Source of the DNA: Paracoccus sp. MA
GTDB taxonomy: Bacteria; Pseudomonadota; Alphaproteobacteria; Rhodobacterales; Rhodobacteraceae
Direction of reading: 5' to 3'
Assembly (NCBI RefSeq): GCF_020990385.1
Contig: NZ_CP087598.1
Span: forward strand, 1,594,001 to 1,658,000
Length of the DNA stretch: 64,000 bases
This document shows positions 42,723-51,395 of the stretch, piece by piece (the stretch's first letter is position 1; each line of letters opens with the position of its first letter). A program made the position numbers and the translations under genes. The notes below the pieces were generated by a model. It had not been told where the DNA came from, did not search any database, and saw only the letters and a list, made by a program, of their open reading frames with translations.

Positions 42723-44393
42723 GTGAGCAGATTCGCCAAGAACGTCCGTTTGGGACTGATGATCCTATTCGCCTGGGCGCTGCCCATGGCAGTGGCCGCC
42801 GCCCCTTTCGCAGCCTTCGTCATGGATGCGCGAACCGGGCAGGAAATCTACGCGCAGAACGCGGATACCCGGCTTCATCCGGCCTCGCTGACCAAGATGA
42901 TGACGCTTTACATGGCCTTCAACGCCATCGAGCGCGGCCAGGTCCGGCTGGACAGCAAGTTCCTGGTCTCCAGCCACGCGGCCGCGCAGCCGCCCTCGCG
43001 GCTGGGGCTGAAGCCGGGCCAGCGGATCGAGCTGCGTTACCTGATCCGCGCGGCGGCGGTGAAATCCGCCAATGACGCGGCCACGGTGATCGGCGAAGGG
43101 CTGGCCGGGTCCGAGGCGAAATTCGCCGCGCAGATGACCCAGATGGCCCGGGCGCTGGGGATGCGCAACACGAATTTCCGCAATGCCAACGGCCTGACGG
43201 CCGAGGGGCATTATTCCACCGCCCGCGACATGACCCTGCTGGGCCGGCGGCTGTTCTACGATTTCCCGCAATATTACTCGATCTTCTCGCGCCGTTCGGC
43301 GGATGCGGGCATCGCCACCGTCGCCAGCACCAACAAGCGGTTCCTCGACAGCTACGAAGGCGCGGACGGCATCAAGACCGGCTATACCCGCGCGGCGGGC
43401 TTCAACCTGACCGCCTCGGCCAAGCGCGGCTCGAAGCGCATCATCGCCACGGTGATGGGCGGCACCTCGACCGCGCATCGCAACCAGGTGATGGCGCAAT
43501 TGCTGGACGCCGGCTTCGGAAAGGCCCCCACCCGTGTGCGAGAGGTCAAGCCTGCGCCGCCGCAATACGTGGCCGAGAAGAAGGTGCGCCGCACCGTGCA
43601 GGTCGCCCGGACCGAACCGCGCCCGGCGGCGGCGAACGTGCAGCTTTCCGCCTCCGACCGGCCGGTGGCGCGGGCCTCGACCGTCGCGGTGGTGACGCCG
43701 GCGGCGATCTCGGCCGCGGTCTCGCGCGCCCAGGCGACGGCGCCCGCCCCCGCCCGCAGCGCCAGCACGTTGACGGCAAGCGCCCGGCCGGCCCGCAAGC
43801 CCGGCACCGGCCAGCTGGCCAATGCCGCGATCGATTCCGAACTTCTGGCCCGCGCGGCGCGTCCCGAAGCCCGCCCGGAAGAAGGCGATGCGCCCGAGAC
43901 CGCGGCGGCGCCGGTCGATGCCGCCCGCCCGATGCCGGCGCCGCGCGGCGACCGGTCGGCCGGCCTGACGACCGCCCCGGCGGCCGGCTCGCCCTCGCTC
44001 TTCGTCCAGACCACCCAGCCGCAGCCGGAAAGCATGGCGCTGCTGGCCGCACCCGCCCCGGCGCAGCGGTCGGAAACCGTCATCCTCGCCTCGCTCGAAC
44101 CCGACGACCAGGCCGCCCCGCAGGCGACCGAGATCGTCTCGCGCGGATCGGGCGCCGGCGGCAAGGGCTGGGGGGTTACGCTGGGCCTGTTCCGCTCGCA
44201 GCACGAGGCCGAGCAGCTGCTGCTCAAGACCGCGCTGCAGGAAAGCGGCGCGCTCGGCAGCGCGATGAGCCGGGTCGCCAATACCCGGCGCGGCTTCGAG
44301 GCGAATTTCGTCGGCATGAGCAAGGAAACCGCCGAGCTCGCCTGCAACCGGATCGCCGCCCGGCATCAGAGCTGCCAGGTGATCGGCCCCTGA
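42723..44393 (+). CDS. D-alanyl-D-alanine carboxypeptidase (DacA-type) with C-terminal SPOR domain
   Basis: 556 residues. Signal peptide 1 to about 25; penicillin-binding domain about 28-275 with S-L-T-K (active Ser near residue 58), S-A-N and K-T-G motifs. A Pro/Ala/Arg-rich linker of about 190 residues follows, then a SPOR domain (about 480-556) that binds denuded septal glycan. It trims pentapeptides, here probably recruited to the division site. Start is GTG at 42723 (G-T-G A-G-C), preceded by purine-rich GAGACCGGGACA. Longer than E. coli PBP5 (403) because of the linker and SPOR. Confidence 0.93.
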   Translation: MSRFAKNVRLGLMILFAWALPMAVAAAPFAAFVMDARTGQEIYAQNADTRLHPASLTKMMTLYMAFNAIERGQVRLDSKFLVSSHAAAQPPSRLGLKPGQRIELRYLIRAAAVKSANDAATVIGEGLAGSEAKFAAQMTQMARALGMRNTNFRNANGLTAEGHYSTARDMTLLGRRLFYDFPQYYSIFSRRSADAGIATVASTNKRFLDSYEGADGIKTGYTRAAGFNLTASAKRGSKRIIATVMGGTSTAHRNQVMAQLLDAGFGKAPTRVREVKPAPPQYVAEKKVRRTVQVARTEPRPAAANVQLSASDRPVARASTVAVVTPAAISAAVSRAQATAPAPARSASTLTASARPARKPGTGQLANAAIDSELLARAARPEARPEEGDAPETAAAPVDAARPMPAPRGDRSAGLTTAPAAGSPSLFVQTTQPQPESMALLAAPAPAQRSETVILASLEPDDQAAPQATEIVSRGSGAGGKGWGVTLGLFRSQHEAEQLLLKTALQESGALGSAMSRVANTRRGFEANFVGMSKETAELACNRIAARHQSCQVIGP

Positions 44394-44410
44394 TCCGGCC
44401 AATCGGCAGG

Positions 44411-44429
44411 GGCCCGATCCGTTCGGGCC
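44411..44429 (+). terminator. Hairpin after the dacA-type gene
   Basis: Stem GGCCCG / CGGGCC with a 7-base loop, 18 bases after the stop. No T tract, so a weak or Rho-assisted terminator. Confidence 0.4.
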
Positions 44430-44561
44430 TGAGAGAAGGCGCCACGGACAAACGGGCCCAGGCGGCCCTGCCGGGTGGGATAGGCGAACCGCCTATCGGT
44501 CAGCTTGGCCAAGACCCCGGCCCGGCTGGCGGGCAGACGATCCGGCCGCTTCCCCGGCATG

Positions 44562-45020
44562 CTACAGCGGCCCCGGCCGGCGTTCCTCGGACAGCATGAC
44601 ATTCGCCTCGACCTGGCCGACCCCGGGCAGGGTCATGATGCGGCGGCGCAGGATGCGTTCGAAATCGGCGATGTCGCGGGCATGGATGCGCAGCCGATAG
44701 TCGAACTGGCCCAGCACGTGCTGCACGACCTGCACCTCGGGGATGGCGGTCACCGCGCGCTCGAAATCCTCCAGGCTGACACGGCCTTTGACCGCCAGCC
44801 GGATGCCCAGGAAGACGGTGACGCCGAATCCCAGCGCCGCCTCGTCCACGACCACGCGGCGGCCGGCGATCACTCCCGCCTCGGTCAGGCGCCGGATGCG
44901 CCGCCAGGTCGCGGGCTGGGTCAGCCCCAGCGCCCGGCCGATCTCGGCCGCGCCGCGGGTGGCATCCTCGGCCAGAAGCCGCAGGATCGCCAGGTCCGTC
45001 GCATCGGGCTGAACGCTCAC
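44562..45020 (-). CDS. Lrp/AsnC family regulator (second of a coupled pair)
   Basis: 152 residues: AsnC-type HTH at about 5-55 (T-D-L-A-I-L-R-L-L-A-E-D-A and Q-P-A-T-W-R-R-I-R-R-L) and a RAM/AsnC ligand-binding domain at about 65-145. GTG start overlaps the stop of the first Lrp gene (GTGA). Such tandem paralogs may form hetero-oligomers. Divergent from ilvC through the first Lrp gene. Confidence 0.88.
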   Translation of the reverse strand: MSVQPDATDLAILRLLAEDATRGAAEIGRALGLTQPATWRRIRRLTEAGVIAGRRVVVDEAALGFGVTVFLGIRLAVKGRVSLEDFERAVTAIPEVQVVQHVLGQFDYRLRIHARDIADFERILRRRIMTLPGVGQVEANVMLSEERRPGPL

Positions 45021-45472
45021 AGCGGCAGCTCCTGCACGTCCTTGATGGTCGAGACCAGCATCAGCGCATCGCTGTCCGCCACATGCGGCAGGGTCAGAAT
45101 GCTTTCGCGGTAAAGCTGCTGCCAATGCGCCATGTCCCGCGCGATCACCGACAGCCGCAGGTCCACCGAACCCAGGAAGGTCTGGATCTCGGTCACCTCG
45201 GGCACGCGGCGGGCGGCGGCGATGAATTCGTCGAAGGCGCGCGGATGGGTCTTGTCCAGCGTGAAGCGCAGGCTGACCTGCACCTCGTAGCCGAGCTTGC
45301 GCCAGTCGATGCGGGTCAGGGTGGCGCGGATCACGCCGGTTTCGCGCATCCGCTCCAGCCGCCGCCACAGGCTGGCCGGCGTCACCCCGGCGCGCTCGGC
45401 CAGCGCGGCATTCGCGATGTCGGGATCGGCGAGCAGCTGGCGCAGGATGCGGCGGTCGGTGGCGTCGGGCAT
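45017..45472 (-). CDS. Lrp/AsnC family regulator (first of a coupled pair, divergent from ilvC)
   Basis: 151 residues, same architecture as its downstream partner: HTH with T-D-R-R-I-L-R-Q-L and A-S-L-W-R-R-L-E-R-M, then a RAM domain. The start is 127 bp from ilvC on the opposite strand. Branched-chain amino-acid sensing and control of ilvC are the obvious hypotheses, supported only by position and by an inverted repeat in the shared promoter. Confidence 0.88.
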   Translation of the reverse strand: MPDATDRRILRQLLADPDIANAALAERAGVTPASLWRRLERMRETGVIRATLTRIDWRKLGYEVQVSLRFTLDKTHPRAFDEFIAAARRVPEVTEIQTFLGSVDLRLSVIARDMAHWQQLYRESILTLPHVADSDALMLVSTIKDVQELPL

Positions 45473-45486
45473 GATATTTTCACTTT

Positions 45487-46622
<1,136 letters not shown>

Positions 46623-46632
46623 GCGCAAAAGG

Positions 46633-46659
46633 AAAAGCCCCGCGAGAGCGGGGCTTTTT
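46633..46659 (+). terminator. Terminator of ilvC
   Basis: Perfect 11-bp stem AAAAGCCCCGC / GCGGGGCTTTT with a GAGA tetraloop and a T tail, 11 bases after the stop. Confidence 0.93.
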
Positions 46660-46687
46660 CGTTCGGGGGGGGCCGCGGGCAAGACGC

Positions 46688-46785
46688 CTCAGCCCTCGGG
46701 ACCGCGGCAAGGGCGCCGTCCTGCTCGCTGATCCAGCGCAGCACGGCCGCGGGCGCGCTGGACAGCCGCGCCTTCTTCACCATCG
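46688..46785 (-). pseudogene. Fragment resembling the C-terminus of an aldo/keto reductase
   Basis: On the minus strand, one frame encodes A-P-A-A-V-L-R-W-I-S-E-Q-D-G followed by L-A-A-V-P-R-A. This resembles the late segment of aldo/keto reductases, where A-x-V-x-L-R-W-x-x-x-Q-x-G-V-x-x-I-P-R is conserved. The upstream part does not continue as a reductase, so at best a degraded remnant. Confidence 0.35.
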
Positions 46786-47009
46786 TCCCGTGCGCGCCGA
46801 TCACGCGGGTCGCGGTTTTCTCCAGCCATGGGTCCAGCCCGACAAACCGACTGATCCCGGCGCCCTCCTTCCGGATATGCTGCCGGAATGGCGCCGGCTT
46901 GCCCTTGATCCTGCGGACTGCACCCAGCGGGACGCCACGCAGGCGCGTCATCTATTCCGTTGGTTCGGATGCCCTTGCGCGTTGCCAGCGGCGGAGAGGA
47001 GGCTGATGG

Positions 47010-47128
47010 GCCAGCTGCGGGACGCAGCGCCGGATCTTGCGCCGGTCGCGCATGATCCCGATGCGATTGCGGCGCTTGTCGTATCTGACGGCTTTCCTCC
47101 GACTCCTCCTGCCTGGGGATGCAACCCG
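47010..47128 (-). pseudogene. IS5-family transposase remnant
   Basis: A minus-strand frame reads P-G-R-R-S-R-R-K-A-V-R-Y-D-K-R-R-N-R-I-G-I-M, which matches the C-terminal catalytic region of IS5-group transposases (I-P-G-R-K-x-R-K-x-x-x-x-Y-D-K-R-x-x-x-R-R-N-R-I-E-I-M-F-G-R). Just upstream (about 47140-47170) another frame gives S-A-L-L-A-D-G, recalling the L-L-A-D-R-G-Y-D motif, then a stop. So the gene is truncated and frameshifted. No terminal inverted repeats could be found by eye. Confidence 0.6.
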
Positions 47129-47424
47129 CGTCAGAGCCCGTCAGCGAGCAGCGCGGACCCTTGCAAGCGGCTGGGATTGCGGCTCGGACGGCGCGCTTGG
47201 TCATGGCGCTTCTCATGACGAACCCGGACGGCCGTGCCCCCGGCCTCGCGGTGCACCGCCCGATCTTGCCGGTGCAGGGATGGCTGGACGGCCGGTGGAC
47301 GCGGAGCCTCGTTCGCGGCAACGGGCCGTGATCGAGCGGTTGAAACCCGGCTACCGGTCAGCGCCATGACATATTACCTTTACCAAGCACGCCCATAGGG
47401 AATGGACGTGAAGGTGACGCGAGC

Positions 47425-48993
47425 ATGATCGACAGGCCCGAAGGCAAACCAACCACCCGCGACGCGGCCGCTTCGCCCGGCAGCGAGCATGGCTATCTGG
47501 CCGCCCTGAAGGCGAACGGCTTGCCGCCGCGCCGGGCCATCGTTTCCGCCGAAGAGCTGCGGCTGGACCTCGCGGCCGAGGCTTCGGAGACCCTGGCCCG
47601 GTCCGAGCTGCTGCCGGGCGAGGGCAGCGCGGCTGCGCGGCGCGCGACCTATTTCGACACGCCGGCGCAGGACCTCGTGGCGGCGGGCTTCACGCTGGCG
47701 ATCCGGCACGCACCGGAAGGCGACCTTCAGATCGTCGAGGCGGCCGGCGCCCCCGCCGGACTTTTCGCCCTGCCCGAATGGCGGCAGCCGGTGGCGGGCG
47801 AGGTGCCGAAGCTGGACGATTCCACGCCGGTCCGCGCGCTGCTGGGACGGAAGGCGCAGGATCTCGGCCCGGTCTTTCGCCTGCAGACCCGGCAGCGATG
47901 CTGGACCCTCGACTGGGAGGGCGCCACGATCGGCTTGGTGCTGGAACAGGGCCAGGTGACGGCGGGCGACCGCAGCGCGCCGCTTTGCGAGATCGGGCTG
48001 GTGTTGCAGCAGGGAGCGCCCCCGGCGCTGTTCTCGCTGGCGCGGCGGCTGGACGAGATCGCGCCGCTGCGCCTGGGCGTGCTGGGCGAGGCCGAGCGCG
48101 GCTATCGCCTGCTCGGCCCGGTCCGGAACATGCACAAGGCGGCCCCGGTTGCGCTGACCGGCGACATGACCGCCGCCGAGAGCTTTCGCCAGATCGCCGG
48201 CGCCTGCCTGCGGCAGTTCCGGCTGAACGAACCGCTGATCGGGCGCAGCAATCCCGAGGCTGTGCATCAGGCGCGCGTGGCGCTGCGGCGGCTGCGCTCG
48301 GCCCTGTCGATCTTCAAGCCGATGCTGCAGGACGACGACGCCGGCCGGCTGAACGAGGAAAGCCGCTGGCTCGCCGGCATGCTGGCCGAGGCGCGCGACC
48401 TGGACGTGCTGCGGACGCGCTGCGATGCCGAGGCGCTGCACGCCCGGCTGGAACCGGCGCGCGAGGCGGCCTATGGCCGGGCCGAGGCGGCTCTGGCCTC
48501 GCGCCGGGCGCGGCGGCTGATGCTTGATCTTGCGGAATATCTGGCCATCGGCCCCTGGCTGGCGCTGCCCTCGGGGGCCGAAATCCGCAATCTTGCCGCG
48601 CGGGAATTCGCCGCCTCGGCGCTGGACCGCTTTCGCCGCAAGGTCAAGAAGGAGGGCCGCGACCTGGCCGAGCTGTCGGACGAGGCCCGGCACGAGCTGC
48701 GCAAGGACGCCAAGAAACTGCGCTATGCCGCCGAATTCTTCGCGCCGCTGTTCGGGGAAAAACGCCGCAAGCGCCGGGCCGCGCGCTTCCTGGACGCGCT
48801 GGAGCAGTTGCAGGACCGCATGGGCGCGCTGAACGATCTGGTCACCGCCCCCGAGCTGATCGAGCGGCTGGGCCTGACCGATGACCCCGAGGCGGCGGCA
48901 TTGGCCGGATCGGACCGGGACAAGCAGGCGCTGATCGAGGCCGCTGCCGAAGCGCATGACGCCTTTGTCGATGCCCGGCGGTTCTGGCGCTAG
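47425..48993 (+). CDS. CYTH-CHAD domain protein
   Basis: 522 residues. Residues about 30-240 are a divergent CYTH (triphosphate tunnel) domain; the usual E-x-E-x-K start is reduced to E-E-L-R-L-D-L. Residues about 255-515 are a CHAD helical bundle with conserved His/Arg motifs (V-H-Q-A-R-V-A-L-R-R-L-R-S, H-E-L-R-K-D-A-K-K-L-R-Y). CHAD domains bind inorganic polyphosphate and often locate to polyP granules. No ppk is adjacent. It follows the IS remnant and precedes, tail to tail, the protease-nuclease gene. Confidence 0.88.
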   Translation: MIDRPEGKPTTRDAAASPGSEHGYLAALKANGLPPRRAIVSAEELRLDLAAEASETLARSELLPGEGSAAARRATYFDTPAQDLVAAGFTLAIRHAPEGDLQIVEAAGAPAGLFALPEWRQPVAGEVPKLDDSTPVRALLGRKAQDLGPVFRLQTRQRCWTLDWEGATIGLVLEQGQVTAGDRSAPLCEIGLVLQQGAPPALFSLARRLDEIAPLRLGVLGEAERGYRLLGPVRNMHKAAPVALTGDMTAAESFRQIAGACLRQFRLNEPLIGRSNPEAVHQARVALRRLRSALSIFKPMLQDDDAGRLNEESRWLAGMLAEARDLDVLRTRCDAEALHARLEPAREAAYGRAEAALASRRARRLMLDLAEYLAIGPWLALPSGAEIRNLAAREFAASALDRFRRKVKKEGRDLAELSDEARHELRKDAKKLRYAAEFFAPLFGEKRRKRRAARFLDALEQLQDRMGALNDLVTAPELIERLGLTDDPEAAALAGSDRDKQALIEAAAEAHDAFVDARRFWR

Positions 48994-49002
48994 GCGCCGG
49001 GC

Positions 49003-51255
49003 TCAGCATCGCTTGCGGCCCTTGCGGCGCGGCGGCGGGGCGCTGCCGGCCAGGGCCGGCGGCTCCAGCGTCAGCGCCGGGGCCGGTTCCGCCGCCCCCG
49101 CCCGCACATCGCCGTCGCGAACCGCCGCGGAAAAATCCAGATGCGTCAGCGCCTCGACCTCGCGCACCGTGGACAGGAATTCCGAAACCCGCGCCAGCTC
49201 CTCCTCGTCCTGGAAGGCCTCGGCGCCCATCGCCTCGGGCATCACCTCCAGCACCGGGCGCTGGTCCGCGATCAGCGCGATGGAACGCAGCGCGGTTCCG
49301 TCGTTCCAGACCGCGATCTTCCAGAACCGCATCGGCAGCCGCGCGCCGAAGCGATAGACCGGGTCGGCCTCGTCGTCGAAGATCGGGCCGGCGAAGACGC
49401 TGATCCTCTGGCGCATGGTCACGGCATTGCGCAGCACATAGGTCTCGACCGCGCGCCAGCGCAGCTTGCCCTTGGCGCCGGGCCGGTCCAGCGCGCTGCC
49501 CTGGTTGAAGAAGCCCACCTGCGGCGCGGCATTGGTGTAGAAGAAGGTGTCGCGCTCGGCGGCGCGGGCCTCGGCCTCGCTGCCCCAGGCCGGATCGCCG
49601 CGCAGGATGATATGCCCCTTCTGGAACATCCGGGCGATGCGCCCGGCCGAGGTCGCGACCGGAAAGCCCGGAACCTGCTGGTTTTCGTAGAAGGGCCGGT
49701 TCATCTGCTCTTCCGGCAGGATGCGACGGTCGGGGCGGAAATCGTCGCTGGCCTCGGCCGATTCGATGCCGAGCTGGGCCAGGGTCGGGTCGGCGATGAC
49801 GGTCTTGTCGGCCCGGTTGACCGCGCGGATCCGGGCGCCGTCGATATTGACGGCGGTGCAGCAGGCCAGCCGGCGCTCGGCATTCATCAGGATCGAGAAA
49901 TGATGATAGCGCAGCTCGTGCGGATCGTCGCCCTCGGCCGCCAGCTGGTTGCGGGCCAGCCGCCAGGGCAGCGCGCCGGTCTCGGGCAGCGGCACGATAT
50001 GGCCGGGGATGAAGCCCGGCTCATAGCCGCCCCGGTCGGCGAAATCCTCGGTCCGCCAGGTGGTCGCTTCGGCGCCGGCGGCCGGCGGCCCAGGCGCGGC
50101 GGAACCGGCAAGCCGCGGCGCGTGCAGGGTGATCTCGATGGGAAAGGTCCAGGTCGCCGAGCCCCCTGCCTGGCTCGGCCCCGGCGTGGCCGCCATGCGC
50201 GGCGCTTGCGGCGGCAGGGCGTCCGGGCCGCGGCCGGCGCCGTCCCAGGCGTCCAGGGCCGCTCGGATCGCCGCGGCATCGGGCGAGGCCGCGTCCGCCC
50301 TGCCGCGCAGGTCGGCGACGATGGCGCTGATGCGGATGCCCTCGTTGATCTCGCGCGCCAGCGGCTGGCCGGCCGTGCCCATCACCTCGCGCCACGGCCC
50401 GCCCCAGTGATGCAGGGCGATCGGCTCCCATTCGTTGTTGAACACCGGCGAGCCCGAGGAGCCCTGCTCGGTATCGGCGACGTAATGCAGCACCTGCAGC
50501 GTCTCGTCGCGGGCGACCAGATGGTTCTCGCGCAGCACCAGCTCCTTGAAGCGGCCGTCGGGATGCTGGATCACATTGGCGATCTCGCCCAGCATGTGCT
50601 TGGCGGCGGCGTCCGACAGCGGCAGATGGCCGAATTCCGCCAGATCCCGGTCGCCCTCGCGTCGCCCGCCGATGCCGATCAGCGTATAGTCGAGTCCCTC
50701 GATCCCGTCGGTGACGAAGCACAGGTCCGGATCGAAGAGAAAGCCCGAGACCGCCCGCAGCCGCCCGAAAGGGTCATGCTCGTAATCGAACTGCACCTGC
50801 AGGCGGGCCGCCGCCTCGGGCGAGTCGATCACGTGATGGTTGGTCAGCAGCAGGTTCGGCGCCACCAGAAAGCCGGTGCCCTGCGGCCGGCCGTTCAGGA
50901 AGGCGATGCGCCCCACCGCGTCCGCGGCCCGCCGACCGCGCTCCAGAAAGGCCACGCCGACGAAGTCCAGCGTCGCGCCCTGGATCGCCTCGGGTCCCGG
51001 CGGCTTGCCGCGCGCGGGCGCGGCCGCGGCGCCCGCCGCCGCCATGTCGATGGCGGCCGAAAGCATCATCGCCTCTTCCCGGCTGCCGCCGGTCTTGATC
51101 CGCAGCCTTTCGAGGCGGCGCGGCAGGGTGGGTTCCGCGGCAAGCGGATTGCCTTCGGCGATATGGGCCAGCGAGGCCTCGATCTCGGGCCGTGCCCGGC
51201 GCAGCCGGTCGCGGACGATGTTCTCGACCTCGGCATGGATGCGCAGATCGACCAT
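49003..51255 (-). CDS. Trypsin-like serine protease fused to DNA/RNA non-specific endonuclease
   Basis: 750 residues in three parts. Residues 1-75: a charged helical region of unknown family. Residues about 105-310: a V8/trypsin-like protease with T-N-H-H (His141), L-D-Y (Asp189) and G-S-S-G-S-P (Ser267). Residues about 400-690: a NUC1/EndoG-type nuclease with F-Q-K-G-H (His548, replacing the usual D-R-G-H), D-P-A-W-G and the metal-ligand block Y-T-N-A-A-P-Q (Asn575). There is no signal peptide, so it is probably cytoplasmic. GGAGGAGAAGGA precedes ATG 51255. The pairing suggests a protease-gated nuclease, possibly a conflict or suicide effector; this is inference. Confidence 0.85.
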   Translation of the reverse strand: MVDLRIHAEVENIVRDRLRRARPEIEASLAHIAEGNPLAAEPTLPRRLERLRIKTGGSREEAMMLSAAIDMAAAGAAAAPARGKPPGPEAIQGATLDFVGVAFLERGRRAADAVGRIAFLNGRPQGTGFLVAPNLLLTNHHVIDSPEAAARLQVQFDYEHDPFGRLRAVSGFLFDPDLCFVTDGIEGLDYTLIGIGGRREGDRDLAEFGHLPLSDAAAKHMLGEIANVIQHPDGRFKELVLRENHLVARDETLQVLHYVADTEQGSSGSPVFNNEWEPIALHHWGGPWREVMGTAGQPLAREINEGIRISAIVADLRGRADAASPDAAAIRAALDAWDGAGRGPDALPPQAPRMAATPGPSQAGGSATWTFPIEITLHAPRLAGSAAPGPPAAGAEATTWRTEDFADRGGYEPGFIPGHIVPLPETGALPWRLARNQLAAEGDDPHELRYHHFSILMNAERRLACCTAVNIDGARIRAVNRADKTVIADPTLAQLGIESAEASDDFRPDRRILPEEQMNRPFYENQQVPGFPVATSAGRIARMFQKGHIILRGDPAWGSEAEARAAERDTFFYTNAAPQVGFFNQGSALDRPGAKGKLRWRAVETYVLRNAVTMRQRISVFAGPIFDDEADPVYRFGARLPMRFWKIAVWNDGTALRSIALIADQRPVLEVMPEAMGAEAFQDEEELARVSEFLSTVREVEALTHLDFSAAVRDGDVRAGAAEPAPALTLEPPALAGSAPPPRRKGRKRC

Positions 51256-51366
51256 ATTCCTTCTCCTCCGGCAACCGGCCGTCACGCCGATGCTAGCACG
51301 AAAGCCGTGGCTGTCATGTGACCGGCCGCAGGCGGCGAAGGAAGCCGGGCTCCGCACCCGTCCCGT

Positions 51367-51395
51367 CCCTGCCCTGCCCTGCCCTGCCCTGCCCT
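51367..51395. repeat. (CCCTG)n pentanucleotide tract
   Basis: Five perfect CCCTG units plus a partial sixth end at the stop codon of the acyl-CoA dehydrogenase gene, in its 3' flank. Slipped-strand variation here would not alter a reading frame. Confidence 0.9.

Larger units (their letters stand above)
46623..47424. other. 800-bp gap with decayed mobile/gene remnants
   Basis: No intact gene. It contains the ilvC terminator, an aldo/keto-reductase-like 3' fragment and part of an IS5-type transposase, both on the minus strand and both frame-broken. The remaining stretches (about 46.79-46.98 and 47.14-47.42 kb) show no recognisable protein on either strand. Confidence 0.6.

Noticed and set aside
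46790..47218. 142-codon plus-strand frame in the 46.6-47.4 kb gap
   Set aside because: Runs opposite the IS5-type transposase fragment and shows no domain; most likely a shadow of decayed sequence.
51367..51395. Phase-variable switch at the CCCTG tract
   Set aside because: The tract is in the 3' flank after the stop codon and not in a promoter, so on/off switching is unlikely.
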